From the NCBI GenBank assembly GCA_026168805.1, contig JAPFDS010000056.1:186001-250000 (forward strand): a stretch of DNA of 64,000 nt. Direction: 5' to 3'. Made by a program: the position numbers and the translations under genes. The notes below the pieces were generated by a model that had not been told where the DNA came from, did not search any database, and was given only the letters and a program-made list of their open reading frames with translations. This DNA is from Caryophanales bacterium (GTDB lineage Bacteria; Bacillota; Bacilli; Bacillales; Amphibacillaceae). Positions within the stretch are counted from its first letter, which is position 1. Every line of letters starts with the position of its first letter. Positions 19,551 to 27,239 of the stretch are shown piece by piece.

Positions 19551-19745
19551 TTAATCATCCTCCCAAAATAAATCATCTAATGTTTTCTCAAGTGTTTTTG
19601 CGATGGCTATACATAGGTTGAGTGAAGGGTTAAATTCTCCCTTTTCAATGAGCCCAATTGTTTGTCTGCTTGCGCCAACTTTTTGGGCAAGTTGTTGTTG
19701 GGTAATATTTCGCTCCATTCGGGCCATTTTTAATTTTAGGTTCAT
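19551..19745 (-). CDS. Small XRE/Cro-CI family regulator
   Basis: A 64-residue protein that is little more than a helix-turn-helix domain: NITQQQLAQKVGASRQTIGL is the HTH, and EFNPSLNLCIAIAKTLEKTL the following helices. This is the usual size for autonomous XRE repressors of membrane-protein operons. CGGAGG upstream places the start at 19745 rather than 19766. It shares an operon with the downstream membrane protein (1 bp apart) and has a strong promoter with two palindromes that look like its own operators. Confidence 0.88.
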   Translation of the reverse strand: MNLKLKMARMERNITQQQLAQKVGASRQTIGLIEKGEFNPSLNLCIAIAKTLEKTLDDLFWEDD

Positions 19746-19761
19746 ATGCTTCCTCCGTGAT

Positions 19762-19820
19762 GACATGTATATGTGTCTTAATGTTAATTATATTGTACAA
19801 AAGACATGTAAAAATGTCAA
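19762..19820 (-). promoter_or_regulatory. Strong promoter with two 16-bp palindromes for the XRE operon
   Basis: On the minus strand TTGACA (19820-19815) and TACAAT (19797-19792) are 17 bp apart. Two similar imperfect palindromes flank the -10: GACATgtaaaaATGTC at 19803-19818 overlaps the -35, and GACATgtatatGTGTC at 19762-19777 lies in the leader. They are good candidates for cooperative autorepression by the XRE protein. Confidence 0.65.
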
Positions 19821-19899
19821 TGTATAGAAGAAACATATAGAAATCGAAACTTAATTGTGATACGTTCGTATGTAGAGAGAGAAGGAGAGGGATATATGT

Positions 19900-21801
19900 A
19901 TGAAGAGAGCTCTCGTTTTTTCGAGTGGACTGCTTACTCTTTTATTCTTTTGTATGAGTGGGCACGTCCTAGCAGAAGATAAAACGTATGACATTGAACA
20001 TGTAGACATTCATGTAGAGGTGAATGAAGAGGGGATTTTACACGTTTCTGAACGATCTACCTTTACCTTTGATGGGAAATTTAATGGAACCGAGCGATCT
20101 ATATTAGCAGATGTGGATCATTTCAAAGCATATGAAATTGAAGACTCGATCAATGATCCAAATAGATCTACAGAAGGACTTGAAGAATTAAAGACTGAAA
20201 ATAAAGAGGACTTGTATCGAATATATATGTCAGCGGAAGATGAACAAAAGACCGTTTTGTACACGTATGACATTAAGAATGAAGTAAAAAAATACACGGA
20301 TGTAGCGGATTTGATGGTTGATTTTTATCCAAGTTCGGATGAGGTTGACCTCGGAACACTTACCATTACATGGGAATTTGGAAGTGAAGCAGAGAATGCT
20401 ATCCATGCGTTTATTCGTGGGGACCAACAGGGGACAGTAGAGGTCAATGGATCGGAAGTTGTTTATCAGCATCATCAATTTGAATCAGGAATGAGCTCTG
20501 AAGTTCGTCTCGTATTTCCAGCGAAGGCTATTCCGAATATGGCATTAACTAAAGACAAGTCAATGGGTAAAGAAATTATTCAAGATGAACAGTTGATCCT
20601 AGAAAAAAGAGATAAATATGAAGATCGATTAGGGAATCTTATGCCAATAGCTATGATTGTATGGATAATTCTTATAGGTGGTATGATTTGGTGGTACGTC
20701 AATCATCCAAACAATTACAAGTTTGGAAAAAATGATGAACCTATAAAACAGCTTCCTTTTTTAGAAGAAACGGACCCGTTATTTGTGTCCTACATACACG
20801 CTCGTGGGTATGTCTCGCAAATGCAAACAGGTATCATATCTGCACTTCTTTCATTGAAGCGAAGAGGTATTATTTCTATGGAAGAAATACCTTCGAAAAA
20901 GGATACAGATACCATGACGTTTGGCTTTTATTGGGACAAAGCGAAGAAAGGAATAGATGAAGTAGATACCCATTTACGAAGATGGTTATTTAAGGAAGAA
21001 AATGAACAAGAACAGTTTATTTTCGAGTCAATTATTGTTGATGAAGATGAGGATAAAGATATCCAAAAAGAAAAGCAAGAGGACTTTACAACACATTACA
21101 ATGAATGGATGGAACTCGTAAAGCATCGCAAGGCTTTTTCAGGTTGGTACGAACCTTATCGGCCATTTAAATATGTATCGATTCTCCTAACGATCCTGAC
21201 CTTTGGATTATTTTATTATATTGTCTCGATTTCGGCGATTACATCAGGAGCATTTCAACTGGCTGTCGTTGGAATGAGTATACTAGGAATCGTGAGTGTA
21301 ATCTGGAGTAGAAACAAATGGGTTCTTAGTGCTTATTATGCAGTTCTCATCATTACTCTACTCATTGTTTCAACCTGGTCCATGCAATTATTACCTATCC
21401 TCGGAATTATTATAGTGAGCGGGGCCGGTTTACTGATTGTCTCGTCACGAAAATGGGATCAAGAAGTTGCGAAACTCGTTTCACTTAGTAAGATCGCACT
21501 GAAATTTTTTAAACAAAAAGAATATCCGGTTGCTGAAGATGAAATAAAGAATGAACGTCGTTTAGAGCTAGCAATCACTCTAGGAATGAGTAAAGAATTT
21601 GCCGATCAAATTGGCAAGCAACTAACTATCGAAAAAATGCAGAGTATGAACACCCCATTACTCAACAATCCAAGCTTTGCAGGACATGTGTTTCATCCAA
21701 GTAATGTTATTTTTTACACGGCGATGTCATCGAGCTCTTCAAGTTCAACATCGATAGGGAGTTCACCTACTGGAGGAAGCGGGGGAGCAGGGGCATTTTA
21801 A
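19900..21801 (+). CDS. DUF2207 membrane protein
   Basis: A 633-residue protein with a signal peptide (residues 1-25), a large extracellular beta-rich region (about 26-240, starting DKTYDIEHVDIHVEVNEEG), a membrane helix near 250, a cytoplasmic region, further helices around 430-520 and a C-terminal Ser/Gly tail (SIGSSPTGGSGGAGAF). This layout is typical of the DUF2207 family, whose function is unknown. GAAGGAGAGG precedes the start. It is transcribed alone, opposite to the genes on both sides, and ends at a bidirectional hairpin. Confidence 0.85.
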   Translation: MKRALVFSSGLLTLLFFCMSGHVLAEDKTYDIEHVDIHVEVNEEGILHVSERSTFTFDGKFNGTERSILADVDHFKAYEIEDSINDPNRSTEGLEELKTENKEDLYRIYMSAEDEQKTVLYTYDIKNEVKKYTDVADLMVDFYPSSDEVDLGTLTITWEFGSEAENAIHAFIRGDQQGTVEVNGSEVVYQHHQFESGMSSEVRLVFPAKAIPNMALTKDKSMGKEIIQDEQLILEKRDKYEDRLGNLMPIAMIVWIILIGGMIWWYVNHPNNYKFGKNDEPIKQLPFLEETDPLFVSYIHARGYVSQMQTGIISALLSLKRRGIISMEEIPSKKDTDTMTFGFYWDKAKKGIDEVDTHLRRWLFKEENEQEQFIFESIIVDEDEDKDIQKEKQEDFTTHYNEWMELVKHRKAFSGWYEPYRPFKYVSILLTILTFGLFYYIVSISAITSGAFQLAVVGMSILGIVSVIWSRNKWVLSAYYAVLIITLLIVSTWSMQLLPILGIIIVSGAGLLIVSSRKWDQEVAKLVSLSKIALKFFKQKEYPVAEDEIKNERRLELAITLGMSKEFADQIGKQLTIEKMQSMNTPLLNNPSFAGHVFHPSNVIFYTAMSSSSSSSTSIGSSPTGGSGGAGAF

Positions 21802-21807
21802 AAGAAA

Positions 21808-21839
21808 CCCGGAAACGAAATGGTATATTCGTTTCCGGG
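21808..21839. terminator. Bidirectional terminator hairpin
   Basis: A 12-bp perfect stem (CCCGGAAACGAA at 21808-21819 with 21828-21839) has an 8-nt loop. On the minus strand it is followed by TTTCTTTT, so it best serves the YtkA-like gene; it can also stop the DUF2207 transcript. Confidence 0.8.
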
Positions 21840-21849
21840 ATTAGTATTG

Positions 21850-22554
21850 TTATTCAGCGACTTCAACTTCAATCGTTATATGTTCATGTAAATCTTCATC
21901 GTCTTCAACGTGAATGACGACTTCGTACTCGCCAATTTCTTCAAACGTATAAGGAGCAACATATTCTCCAGCAGGGTCTTCAGTTGCGTCGATCCAGTCA
22001 TGTTCACCGTTATTTACAATTTCATATCGGACGTCTAAATCCTCAAACGCTTCTTCATCTAACATAATGTGGACAACTAAATCTTGTTCCTCTCCAGAAA
22101 CCGGATCCTCAATGTCCATAAAATGCATGTCGAATCCTTCTGTATGGAATCCATCATCGGTATCTTCATATTCGCCACCTTCACCAATGGTAATTTCTTT
22201 TAATGGCATAGTGTGGAGCTGGTGAGCGGTTGTGTGGGCATACATTTCGTAAATTCCATCGTCTTCAAACGTGTATTGAATGGTATATGTTCCATCCTCA
22301 TGGTTTTCAGCTTCAATTGTTTCGCTATTTTCTTCGTCTCCACGTTCCCAAATTTCAAAATCCATCTGTGAAGCATCTGTTACCTTTTCATCTCCATATG
22401 TAACAACCGCTTCAAGTTCCACTTCTTCACCAACTTCAGCTGTTTCAGGAAGATTAAACTGAACATCTAAATCTGCTAATTCTTCCTCTTCACCACATGC
22501 ACTTAAGAATAGTGCTAAGATAAGTGCTATCAATACTGTTGTGTACTTTCTCAT
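21850..22554 (-). CDS. Acidic lipoprotein with two YtkA/FixH-like domains
   Basis: A 234-residue exported protein. The signal peptide ends in the lipobox LSAC, so Cys20 would be lipidated by Lgt. The mature part has two similar immunoglobulin-like modules, each ending in GTYTIQYTFEDDGIYEM- or GEYVAPYTFEEIGEYEV-like strands, as in YtkA-like/FixH-like domains. It is extremely rich in Asp and Glu. It lies in an apparent operon with a Sco protein and a NosL-like regulator, suggesting a role in copper handling or cytochrome oxidase assembly outside the membrane. Confidence 0.85.
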   Translation of the reverse strand: MRKYTTVLIALILALFLSACGEEEELADLDVQFNLPETAEVGEEVELEAVVTYGDEKVTDASQMDFEIWERGDEENSETIEAENHEDGTYTIQYTFEDDGIYEMYAHTTAHQLHTMPLKEITIGEGGEYEDTDDGFHTEGFDMHFMDIEDPVSGEEQDLVVHIMLDEEAFEDLDVRYEIVNNGEHDWIDATEDPAGEYVAPYTFEEIGEYEVVIHVEDDEDLHEHITIEVEVAE

Positions 22555-22578
22555 TTTTATATAACCTCCATTTTTATA

Positions 22579-23184
22579 TTAAGATAGTAAATCATTGTCT
22601 TGTAATGTTTGTAAGTCTTCAATAATTTCATCGATAGAATCTTGTTCTACGCCATCATAGCCTTTTACAATATTTCCTGTAGGATCTACTAAGAAAAATC
22701 GAGTATCGTGCGTGACTTGATCGTCTCCGTATTCAGGCTCTTTTAAAAATGCACGAAACGATTTTATCGAAAGCTCTTTAATGGTTTGAAAATCATATCC
22801 TGTTAAAAAACTCCAATTAGAAAAGTCTGCATCATTTAATTCGCCGTATTCTTTTAATACTTCAGGCGAATCATATTCGGGGTCTACACTAAATGAGACA
22901 AATTGCATTGGAATATCTTTTTCATCTAATTCATCTTGAAGGATGGACATGTGGTATGTCATTGGTAAACAAACCGTTTCACAATTCGTAAATACAAAGT
23001 CTGCTATCCACCACTGGCCTTCCAAATCTTCATTGCTAAGAGTGTCTTCGTCTTGTGTTGTATAGGAAAAGTCAGCGACCTCTTCCGAAATATTTGTTTC
23101 AATAGGTAGTGAGTCATCTCTCAATATGAAGAACAATACAATTGCTAAGCCAACTCCAGCAATTATAAAAATCCATTTTTTCAT
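22579..23184 (-). CDS. SCO1/SenC family copper chaperone
   Basis: A 201-residue thioredoxin-fold protein anchored by an N-terminal helix (residues 4-21). The copper/redox motif is Cys68-x3-Cys72 (FTNCETVCLP), and the conserved histidine lies in VTHDTRFFLVD. Sco proteins deliver copper to the CuA centre of cytochrome c oxidase and may act as thiol reductants. No lipobox is seen, unlike many Bacillus Sco proteins. It is encoded 24 bp upstream of the YtkA-like lipoprotein, which fits a shared periplasm-side role. Confidence 0.9.
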   Translation of the reverse strand: MKKWIFIIAGVGLAIVLFFILRDDSLPIETNISEEVADFSYTTQDEDTLSNEDLEGQWWIADFVFTNCETVCLPMTYHMSILQDELDEKDIPMQFVSFSVDPEYDSPEVLKEYGELNDADFSNWSFLTGYDFQTIKELSIKSFRAFLKEPEYGDDQVTHDTRFFLVDPTGNIVKGYDGVEQDSIDEIIEDLQTLQDNDLLS

Positions 23185-23229
23185 GCAATCTCATCCTTTC
23201 AAATAATGGATGCGAAATCTAATTTTATC

Positions 23230-23808
23230 TTACGTGTGATCGTGTTTACATGTACCATTCATCTTTTTGAAAACAGTTGTTATAGCATCGTTAAATGCAT
23301 ACACATCTCCACCGAAACCTTTAACAAATTTTTGTGCATGCTCTTCCCATTCAAAAGAAAGCACTTGTGGTTGACAACATCCTAAATCAATAGAAGTGTC
23401 CATCACGAAAAACGATCGTTGTGCGCTTATGGTTGTTTGCCGTAAAAAATCATAACAAATCGCTTGGATGACTTGATCATCTAATTGTTTGTGGCGCAAT
23501 AGGCCACAATGTGCACAACAAGCAATTTCAATGGTATTGTCCGATAAAATAAGTCGATAGGATAATGTATCGTGAATAGCCCGACTACAGTATACACAAA
23601 CTTCGTGATCGTCTGTTGTAGGAAGATTGGCGAGTGATATACCACCAAAGGTTTTTACGACAAGTCCTTCTTCAATAAGAGGTTTTAAGTCTCTATGAAT
23701 CGTCATTTCTGACACTTGAAGGTCTTTACTTAAATCAGCTATTTTAATGTTTTTTTCAGCTAGAATTCTTTTTTTAATTTGATTTAAACGCTCTATTGGT
23801 AACATCAT
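23230..23808 (-). CDS. DeoR-type HTH fused to a Cys-rich NosL-like domain
   Basis: A protein of about 192 residues. The N-terminal 60 residues are a DeoR-family winged helix (IKIADLSKDLQVSEMTIHRD). The rest lacks the sugar-phosphate domain of DeoR proteins and instead resembles the NosL copper-binding family: CVYC, CCAHCGL, GCCQPQ, and HAQKFVKGFGGDVYAFND near the end. The final residues CKHDHT add metal ligands. A copper-sensing repressor of the downstream sco-ytkA genes is the natural inference. The start is 23808 or 23805 (adjacent ATGs after AGGGAG). Confidence 0.78.
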   Translation of the reverse strand: MMLPIERLNQIKKRILAEKNIKIADLSKDLQVSEMTIHRDLKPLIEEGLVVKTFGGISLANLPTTDDHEVCVYCSRAIHDTLSYRLILSDNTIEIACCAHCGLLRHKQLDDQVIQAICYDFLRQTTISAQRSFFVMDTSIDLGCCQPQVLSFEWEEHAQKFVKGFGGDVYAFNDAITTVFKKMNGTCKHDHT

Positions 23809-24105
23809 ATTCACTCCCTGGCCTTAAAATGAATGATTGTTTGATTTTAACAACTTCAAACATATATTAACACAGATAATCATATAAATCTCAACAGATT
23901 CATGTATAAACTGTGAAAGATATGTGACGAACCAATACTTTGAATGTCTGCAGGCAGTTGCAAATGTTCTTGATAGAAGAAGGAATCCCATAAAATGCGT
24001 AAGTGTGCTACTATTATAAGAGTTAGTGAATTTTATAATGTTTTTTATGAAACTCACTCCGAAGATGCACATTGGTACGATTACAAGTGAAAGGGGTAAT
24101 CATTA
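23809..24105. other. Divergent intergenic region without recognised gene
   Basis: This gap of about 300 bp separates the divergent DeoR-NosL and SMR genes and must hold both promoters. No ykkC/guanidine riboswitch core was recognised upstream of the SMR pair, and no convincing small ORF was seen. Confidence 0.35.
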
Positions 24106-24444
24106 TTGCCTTGGATTTATGTATTATTTGCAGCAATTGTTGAAGTTTTTTGGGTACTTGGATTAAAATATTCAGAAACAGTACTCCACTGGAGCGGAAC
24201 AATTATCATGATTGTTTTAAGCTTCTATTTCATTATTAAAGCATGTGAAGACATACCTGCTGGAACAGTATATGCAGTGTTTACTGGTTCAGGAGCAGCC
24301 GTTATTGCTATTATTGATTTTTCATTGCTAGGTTCTGTCTTTTCAATTGGAAAGGCAGTTTGTATAGGGGTTATTATTATTGGTGTGATTGGAATCAAAC
24401 TAACGACGGATGAAGAAGACCCTGCAGAACAAGGAGGCACGTAA
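24106..24444 (+). CDS. SMR-family efflux protein, subunit 1
   Basis: A 112-residue small multidrug resistance protein with four membrane helices. The essential glutamate in helix 1 is Glu13 (FAAIVEVFWVLGLKYSE), and IPAGTVYAVFTGSGA is the conserved helix-3 region. The start is a TTG at 24106 with AAGGGG upstream. Paired SMR genes (as EbrAB, YkkCD or YvdRS in B. subtilis) form heterodimeric exporters of cations or guanidinium-type compounds. The second subunit starts 1 bp after its stop. No TetR regulator is adjacent. Confidence 0.88.
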   Translation: MPWIYVLFAAIVEVFWVLGLKYSETVLHWSGTIIMIVLSFYFIIKACEDIPAGTVYAVFTGSGAAVIAIIDFSLLGSVFSIGKAVCIGVIIIGVIGIKLTTDEEDPAEQGGT

Positions 24445-24445
24445 A

Positions 24446-24760
24446 ATGGCTTGGATTTTCCTTGTGATTGCAAGTTTAGGTGAAATATTTGGTGTGATGT
24501 GTATTAATTTATATGTCCAACGAAAAACATTTTTTTGGTTAAGTATGATCGTTGTTTCGATGGGCTTTGGTTTTCTTTTCTTGTCAATGGCTATGCGCGG
24601 AATTCCACTTGGAACAGCTTATGCAGTCTGGACAGGTCTAGGAGCAGCAGGAGCAGTTTTGATTGGAATTACCTTTTTTAGAGAATCGGCCGGTTGGAAA
24701 CGTCTCCTATTTTTAACTTTAATTATTGCTGGAGCAGTTGGTTTAAAAATTCTCGAATAA
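24446..24760 (+). CDS. SMR-family efflux protein, subunit 2
   Basis: A 104-residue partner of the preceding SMR protein, with four helices, helix-1 Glu13 (IASLGEIFGVM) and helix-3 IPLGTAYAVWTGLGAAG. AAGGAGG inside the end of gene 1 sets the ATG at 24446, although the frame is open from 24410. Tight coupling suggests an obligate heterodimer. The pair resembles YvdR/YvdS, which lie in the same general chromosomal area of B. subtilis, but the exact orthologue and substrate cannot be fixed from sequence alone. Confidence 0.88.
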   Translation: MAWIFLVIASLGEIFGVMCINLYVQRKTFFWLSMIVVSMGFGFLFLSMAMRGIPLGTAYAVWTGLGAAGAVLIGITFFRESAGWKRLLFLTLIIAGAVGLKILE

Positions 24761-24770
24761 AAAAGGATAC

Positions 24771-24807
24771 AAACAGACAGCTTGGATTGTGGCTGTCTGT
24801 TTTTTTG
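24771..24807 (+). terminator. Terminator of the SMR operon
   Basis: An 11-bp stem (AAACAGACAGC at 24771-24781 with 24792-24802) is followed by a long T run. Confidence 0.92.
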
Positions 24808-24866
24808 ATGCGTAAAATGATGAATCTCCTCATATATAAAGTTGATTCAAATAGGTACATGTCATA

Positions 24867-24895
24867 TACACCTGAGTAATTGTCTGCATATGGTA
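24867..24895 (+). promoter_or_regulatory. Candidate sigma-K promoter of cotD
   Basis: CATATGGTA at 24887-24895 fits the sigma-K -10 pattern CATANNNTA exactly. A TACA at 24867-24870, 16 bp upstream, is a partial -35 match. This agrees with mother-cell expression of CotD. Confidence 0.45.
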
Positions 24896-24928
24896 TTAGT
24901 GTACGAACCTAAGAAAGGGGATATAAAT

Positions 24929-25360
24929 ATGGGACATCATCATCGTCGTTGTCGTCCACGTTGTCGTCCAAACTGCGGCTGCCAAGGAGTGGGAAATGAA
25001 GTTGTTTATCCAGTAAAAGAAAATGTAGTGAACTGTTGCACAGAAGAAACGGTAAAACATGTTCACCCATCTCATACTACGGTTAAAAATCATCATTTAG
25101 TTAAAAACGAACATTTTTATCCACATACTACTTCTACTGAAAATTTTGTGAATGAAATAGATGTTCAAGGAAATGCAGGAAATCAAGTTGGAGGAGCGAT
25201 GACTGGCGGTGACCATGGGCATCACGGTCACCACGGACACCACGGACACCACGGTCACCACGGTCACCACGGGCATCACGGACATCATGGGCATCATCAT
25301 TGTCAACAGCATTCAGGATGTAAATGTAAATCTTGCCGTAGACGTCGTCGTAGATTCTAA
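24929..25360 (+). CDS. cotD: Spore coat protein, CotD family, with His-rich repeat
   Basis: A 143-residue coat protein. The central block VHPSHTTVKNHHLVKNEHFY-PHTTS is the CotD-family signature. It is flanked by a Cys/Arg-rich N-terminus (RCRPRCRPNCGC), nine tandem Gly-His-His units and a basic Cys-rich tail (CKCKSCRRRRRRF). AAAGGGG upstream sets the ATG at 24929. CotD is an inner-coat protein made late in the mother cell. The His, Cys and Arg content suggests cross-linking or metal binding; the GHH run is not part of the B. subtilis protein as I know it. Confidence 0.88.
   Translation: MGHHHRRCRPRCRPNCGCQGVGNEVVYPVKENVVNCCTEETVKHVHPSHTTVKNHHLVKNEHFYPHTTSTENFVNEIDVQGNAGNQVGGAMTGGDHGHHGHHGHHGHHGHHGHHGHHGHHGHHHCQQHSGCKCKSCRRRRRRF
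25217..25297 (+). repeat. 9-bp tandem repeat encoding (Gly-His-His)9
   Basis: Nine in-frame 9-bp units of the form GGN CAY CAY fill 81 bp of cotD. Third positions vary (GGT/GGA/GGG, CAC/CAT), so the protein repeat is kept while the DNA has drifted. Some neighbouring units are identical, consistent with recent slippage duplications. Confidence 0.95.
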
Positions 25361-25362
25361 AA

Positions 25363-25400
25363 AAAAAATGGCAGACAACACGAATTGTCTGCCATTTTTT
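25363..25400. terminator. Bidirectional terminator between cotD and the EamA gene
   Basis: A 16-bp stem (25363-25378 with 25385-25400) has a 6-nt loop and A/T runs on both sides. The right arm reaches the EamA stop codon. Confidence 0.92.
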
Positions 25401-26299
25401 TACATAGACTTGCGCTTTTTTAGGATGTATTCAACTGATCCAGAACCTAAAAACACCCCACCTAAAATAAATACAAGACCGATGATCTGATTACTAATAA
25501 TTGGTTCGCCTAAGAACAAGGCAGCACCTAATAAAGCAAAAAATGTATTTAAGTTAATAAAAATCGTTGACTCCACCGGTCCGACCTGCTTGATTGCATA
25601 GTTATATGTCATATGACCGAAAGCCGTACATAAAACCGCACTAAATAAGAAAATGGAGCCGAAATCCCAGGAGAACAATGCTTGCAACTCGACTAACGGA
25701 CGATTCAACAGTAGGCTGAATACGAACAATATACCCGAACCAAACAACAGCATATAGCCTGTCAGTAGTCGGGGATCAAAGGTTGGGTTTAGCTTACTAA
25801 TCAAAATAAAACTAAATGCTTGTGCTAGAATCGAAATAAATACCATCCCATCACCAATGGATAAAGTCGATAATCCATCAGAGCCAGCCAATGTTGTCAG
25901 AAGAATCCCAGCAAAACCAAGCACGAAACCAAACACACGTAGTCGCGTTACTTTATCTTTTAATAAAATAATCGAGAGCATCATTGTTAATAAAGGTCCC
26001 GAACCTAAAATAAGTCCTGCATTTACACCAGAAGTTGAAAACAAACCAAGAGCTAAAAACATATGATGTAAAACAACATTGAATATACCAATGTATATAA
26101 TCACTCTAGTTTCTTTCCACGTGGGAAGGCGGAAAAATCCCATTGCCTTACTAATGATTAACACAGTTACCCCAGCTATGAAAATGCGAAAAGCTGTGAG
26201 TACAAAAGGGTCAATTTCAAGGACAAGCACTTTTAAGGCAGATAAATTAAACCCCCATAACATCATGACGAGTAAAAGTAATAAATGAATTTTTTTCAA
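25400..26299 (-). CDS. EamA/DMT superfamily transporter
   Basis: A transporter of about 299 residues with ten predicted helices in two EamA repeats (the second begins near GDGMVFISILAQAFSF). DMT-family proteins export or exchange amino acids, nucleotides or drugs; the substrate is unknown. The chosen start is a TTG at 26299 (giving KKIHLLLLLVMM as the first helix) with AGGTG upstream. The frame opens at 26344 without a ribosome site. It is monocistronic and convergent with cotD. Confidence 0.82.
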   Translation of the reverse strand: MKKIHLLLLLVMMLWGFNLSALKVLVLEIDPFVLTAFRIFIAGVTVLIISKAMGFFRLPTWKETRVIIYIGIFNVVLHHMFLALGLFSTSGVNAGLILGSGPLLTMMLSIILLKDKVTRLRVFGFVLGFAGILLTTLAGSDGLSTLSIGDGMVFISILAQAFSFILISKLNPTFDPRLLTGYMLLFGSGILFVFSLLLNRPLVELQALFSWDFGSIFLFSAVLCTAFGHMTYNYAIKQVGPVESTIFINLNTFFALLGAALFLGEPIISNQIIGLVFILGGVFLGSGSVEYILKKRKSM

Positions 26300-26401
26300 A
26301 AGTACACCTGCTTTATGTAAGATTCTCTCTGTAAAGTGAAGCAATAGGCTTATTATATCTGTTTATGAACTAAAATGGAAAATGAAAGTCTTTATAAAGA
26401 C

Positions 26402-26431
26402 GTATAGAAATGGTTTACCTCATTCATAATA
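26402..26431 (+). promoter_or_regulatory. Candidate sigma-G promoter of csgA
   Basis: GTATA at 26402-26406 and CATAATA at 26425-26431, 18 bp apart, match the sigma-G patterns GHATR and CATNNTA. The site lies about 20 bp before the start of the CsgA-like gene, which is forespore-expressed in B. subtilis. Confidence 0.5.
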
Positions 26432-26452
26432 TAGAAAAAAGAGGTGACTGAC

Positions 26453-26704
26453 GTGGGATATGCTCTTAAATATTTGTACGAGTCCATTTCCAATTATATT
26501 GAAGAAGAACCATTAAGTGAAACAATTTATCAAAAAATCGAACAAAATAAATATGAAACAGAAGAGGAATTTATCGAGGATTTACAAGAAAACGAAATAG
26601 AGCATCTAGATATGCTGTTGGAAAGAGAAATAAGTTATGCACAGATGGCTGATGATGACGTAAGAGTAAAAGAACTGCATGGCATCTATGAATTATTGTT
26701 TTAG
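26453..26704 (+). CDS. csgA: CsgA-like sigma-G-dependent spore protein
   Basis: An 83-residue acidic helical protein similar in length and pattern to B. subtilis CsgA. Shared features are LYESISNYIEEEP, the central EEEFIEDLQENEIEHLD, and the C-terminal ELHGIYELLF. CsgA is made in the forespore under sigma-G; its function is unknown. GAGGTG places the start at the GTG at 26453, although another GTG in frame lies at 26444. It is monocistronic with its own candidate sigma-G promoter and a terminator. The identification rests on remembered similarity of the family pattern. Confidence 0.72.
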   Translation: MGYALKYLYESISNYIEEEPLSETIYQKIEQNKYETEEEFIEDLQENEIEHLDMLLEREISYAQMADDDVRVKELHGIYELLF

Positions 26705-26720
26705 CTTTTATGTTTTCTAA

Positions 26721-26771
26721 GGGCAGCGAGGGAATGTAGAAAAAAATCTAGATTGTCTCGCTGTCCTTTTT
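26721..26771 (+). terminator. Terminator after csgA
   Basis: A 10-bp stem (GGGCAGCGAG at 26721-26730 with CTCGCTGTCC at 26757-26766, one G-U pair) has a loop containing TCTAGA and ends in five T. Confidence 0.8.
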
Positions 26772-26836
26772 GAATGAAATATTGTGAATGTATATCGATA
26801 TACTATACAATAAAAGCTATTAAGGGGGGGGATGAT

Positions 26837-27172
26837 TTGGGGAAAGATACAATCATTGTACGATTATTTGCTTGGTTATCAGCGATGATCATCATTGTTC
26901 TATTATTTCTTGGAGGTCGGTGGATTTTTAATACATCAGTGCTACCGGTCATTGAATTTATATATGAAGCGGAAGGATTTATTCGCGTATTTGATATTAT
27001 TATCTCTGTTTTATTTATCTTGTTCTTATTCTTTTTTGCAATGTATTTAATTCAGTGGATACCAGAATTTTTCAAACTAGGAAAAATCCCTCATTGGGTT
27101 GCGTATGTAGGAAGTTTCATTTGTTTACTTTTCATTTTATATGTTGCATTTGATCCAAGCGTCTTGTTATAA
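26837..27172 (+). CDS. Membrane protein, unknown
   Basis: A 111-residue protein with three predicted membrane helices (about residues 8-28, 50-75 and 86-108) and few charged residues. The AAGGGGGGGG tract at about 26822-26830 followed by TTG at 26837 defines the likely start; the upstream in-frame ATG at 26774 lacks a ribosome site. No family is recognised. It stands alone between csgA and the T-box leader. Confidence 0.55.
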   Translation: MGKDTIIVRLFAWLSAMIIIVLLFLGGRWIFNTSVLPVIEFIYEAEGFIRVFDIIISVLFILFLFFFAMYLIQWIPEFFKLGKIPHWVAYVGSFICLLFILYVAFDPSVLL

Positions 27173-27188
27173 AAGAGATTGATTCTTA

Positions 27189-27217
27189 TTGCAATTTTTC
27201 AGTTAATTTTGTACAAT
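27189..27217 (+). promoter_or_regulatory. Promoter of the T-box leader
   Basis: TTGCAA (27189-27194) and TACAAT (27212-27217) are 17 bp apart. The predicted start near 27224 is just upstream of the T-box stem I region. Confidence 0.6.
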
Positions 27218-27239
27218 CAATAATAATACAATTTCATAT

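Noticed and set aside
23809-24105. Guanidine (ykkC) riboswitch before the SMR pair
   Set aside because: The region was read for the conserved ykkC core and none was recognised, so the SMR substrate is left open.
25209-25490. Overlapping open frames with Thr/Met/Val repeats opposite and beside cotD
   Set aside because: They are shadows of the 9-bp repeat in other frames; only the frame with the CotD signature has a ribosome site and family similarity.
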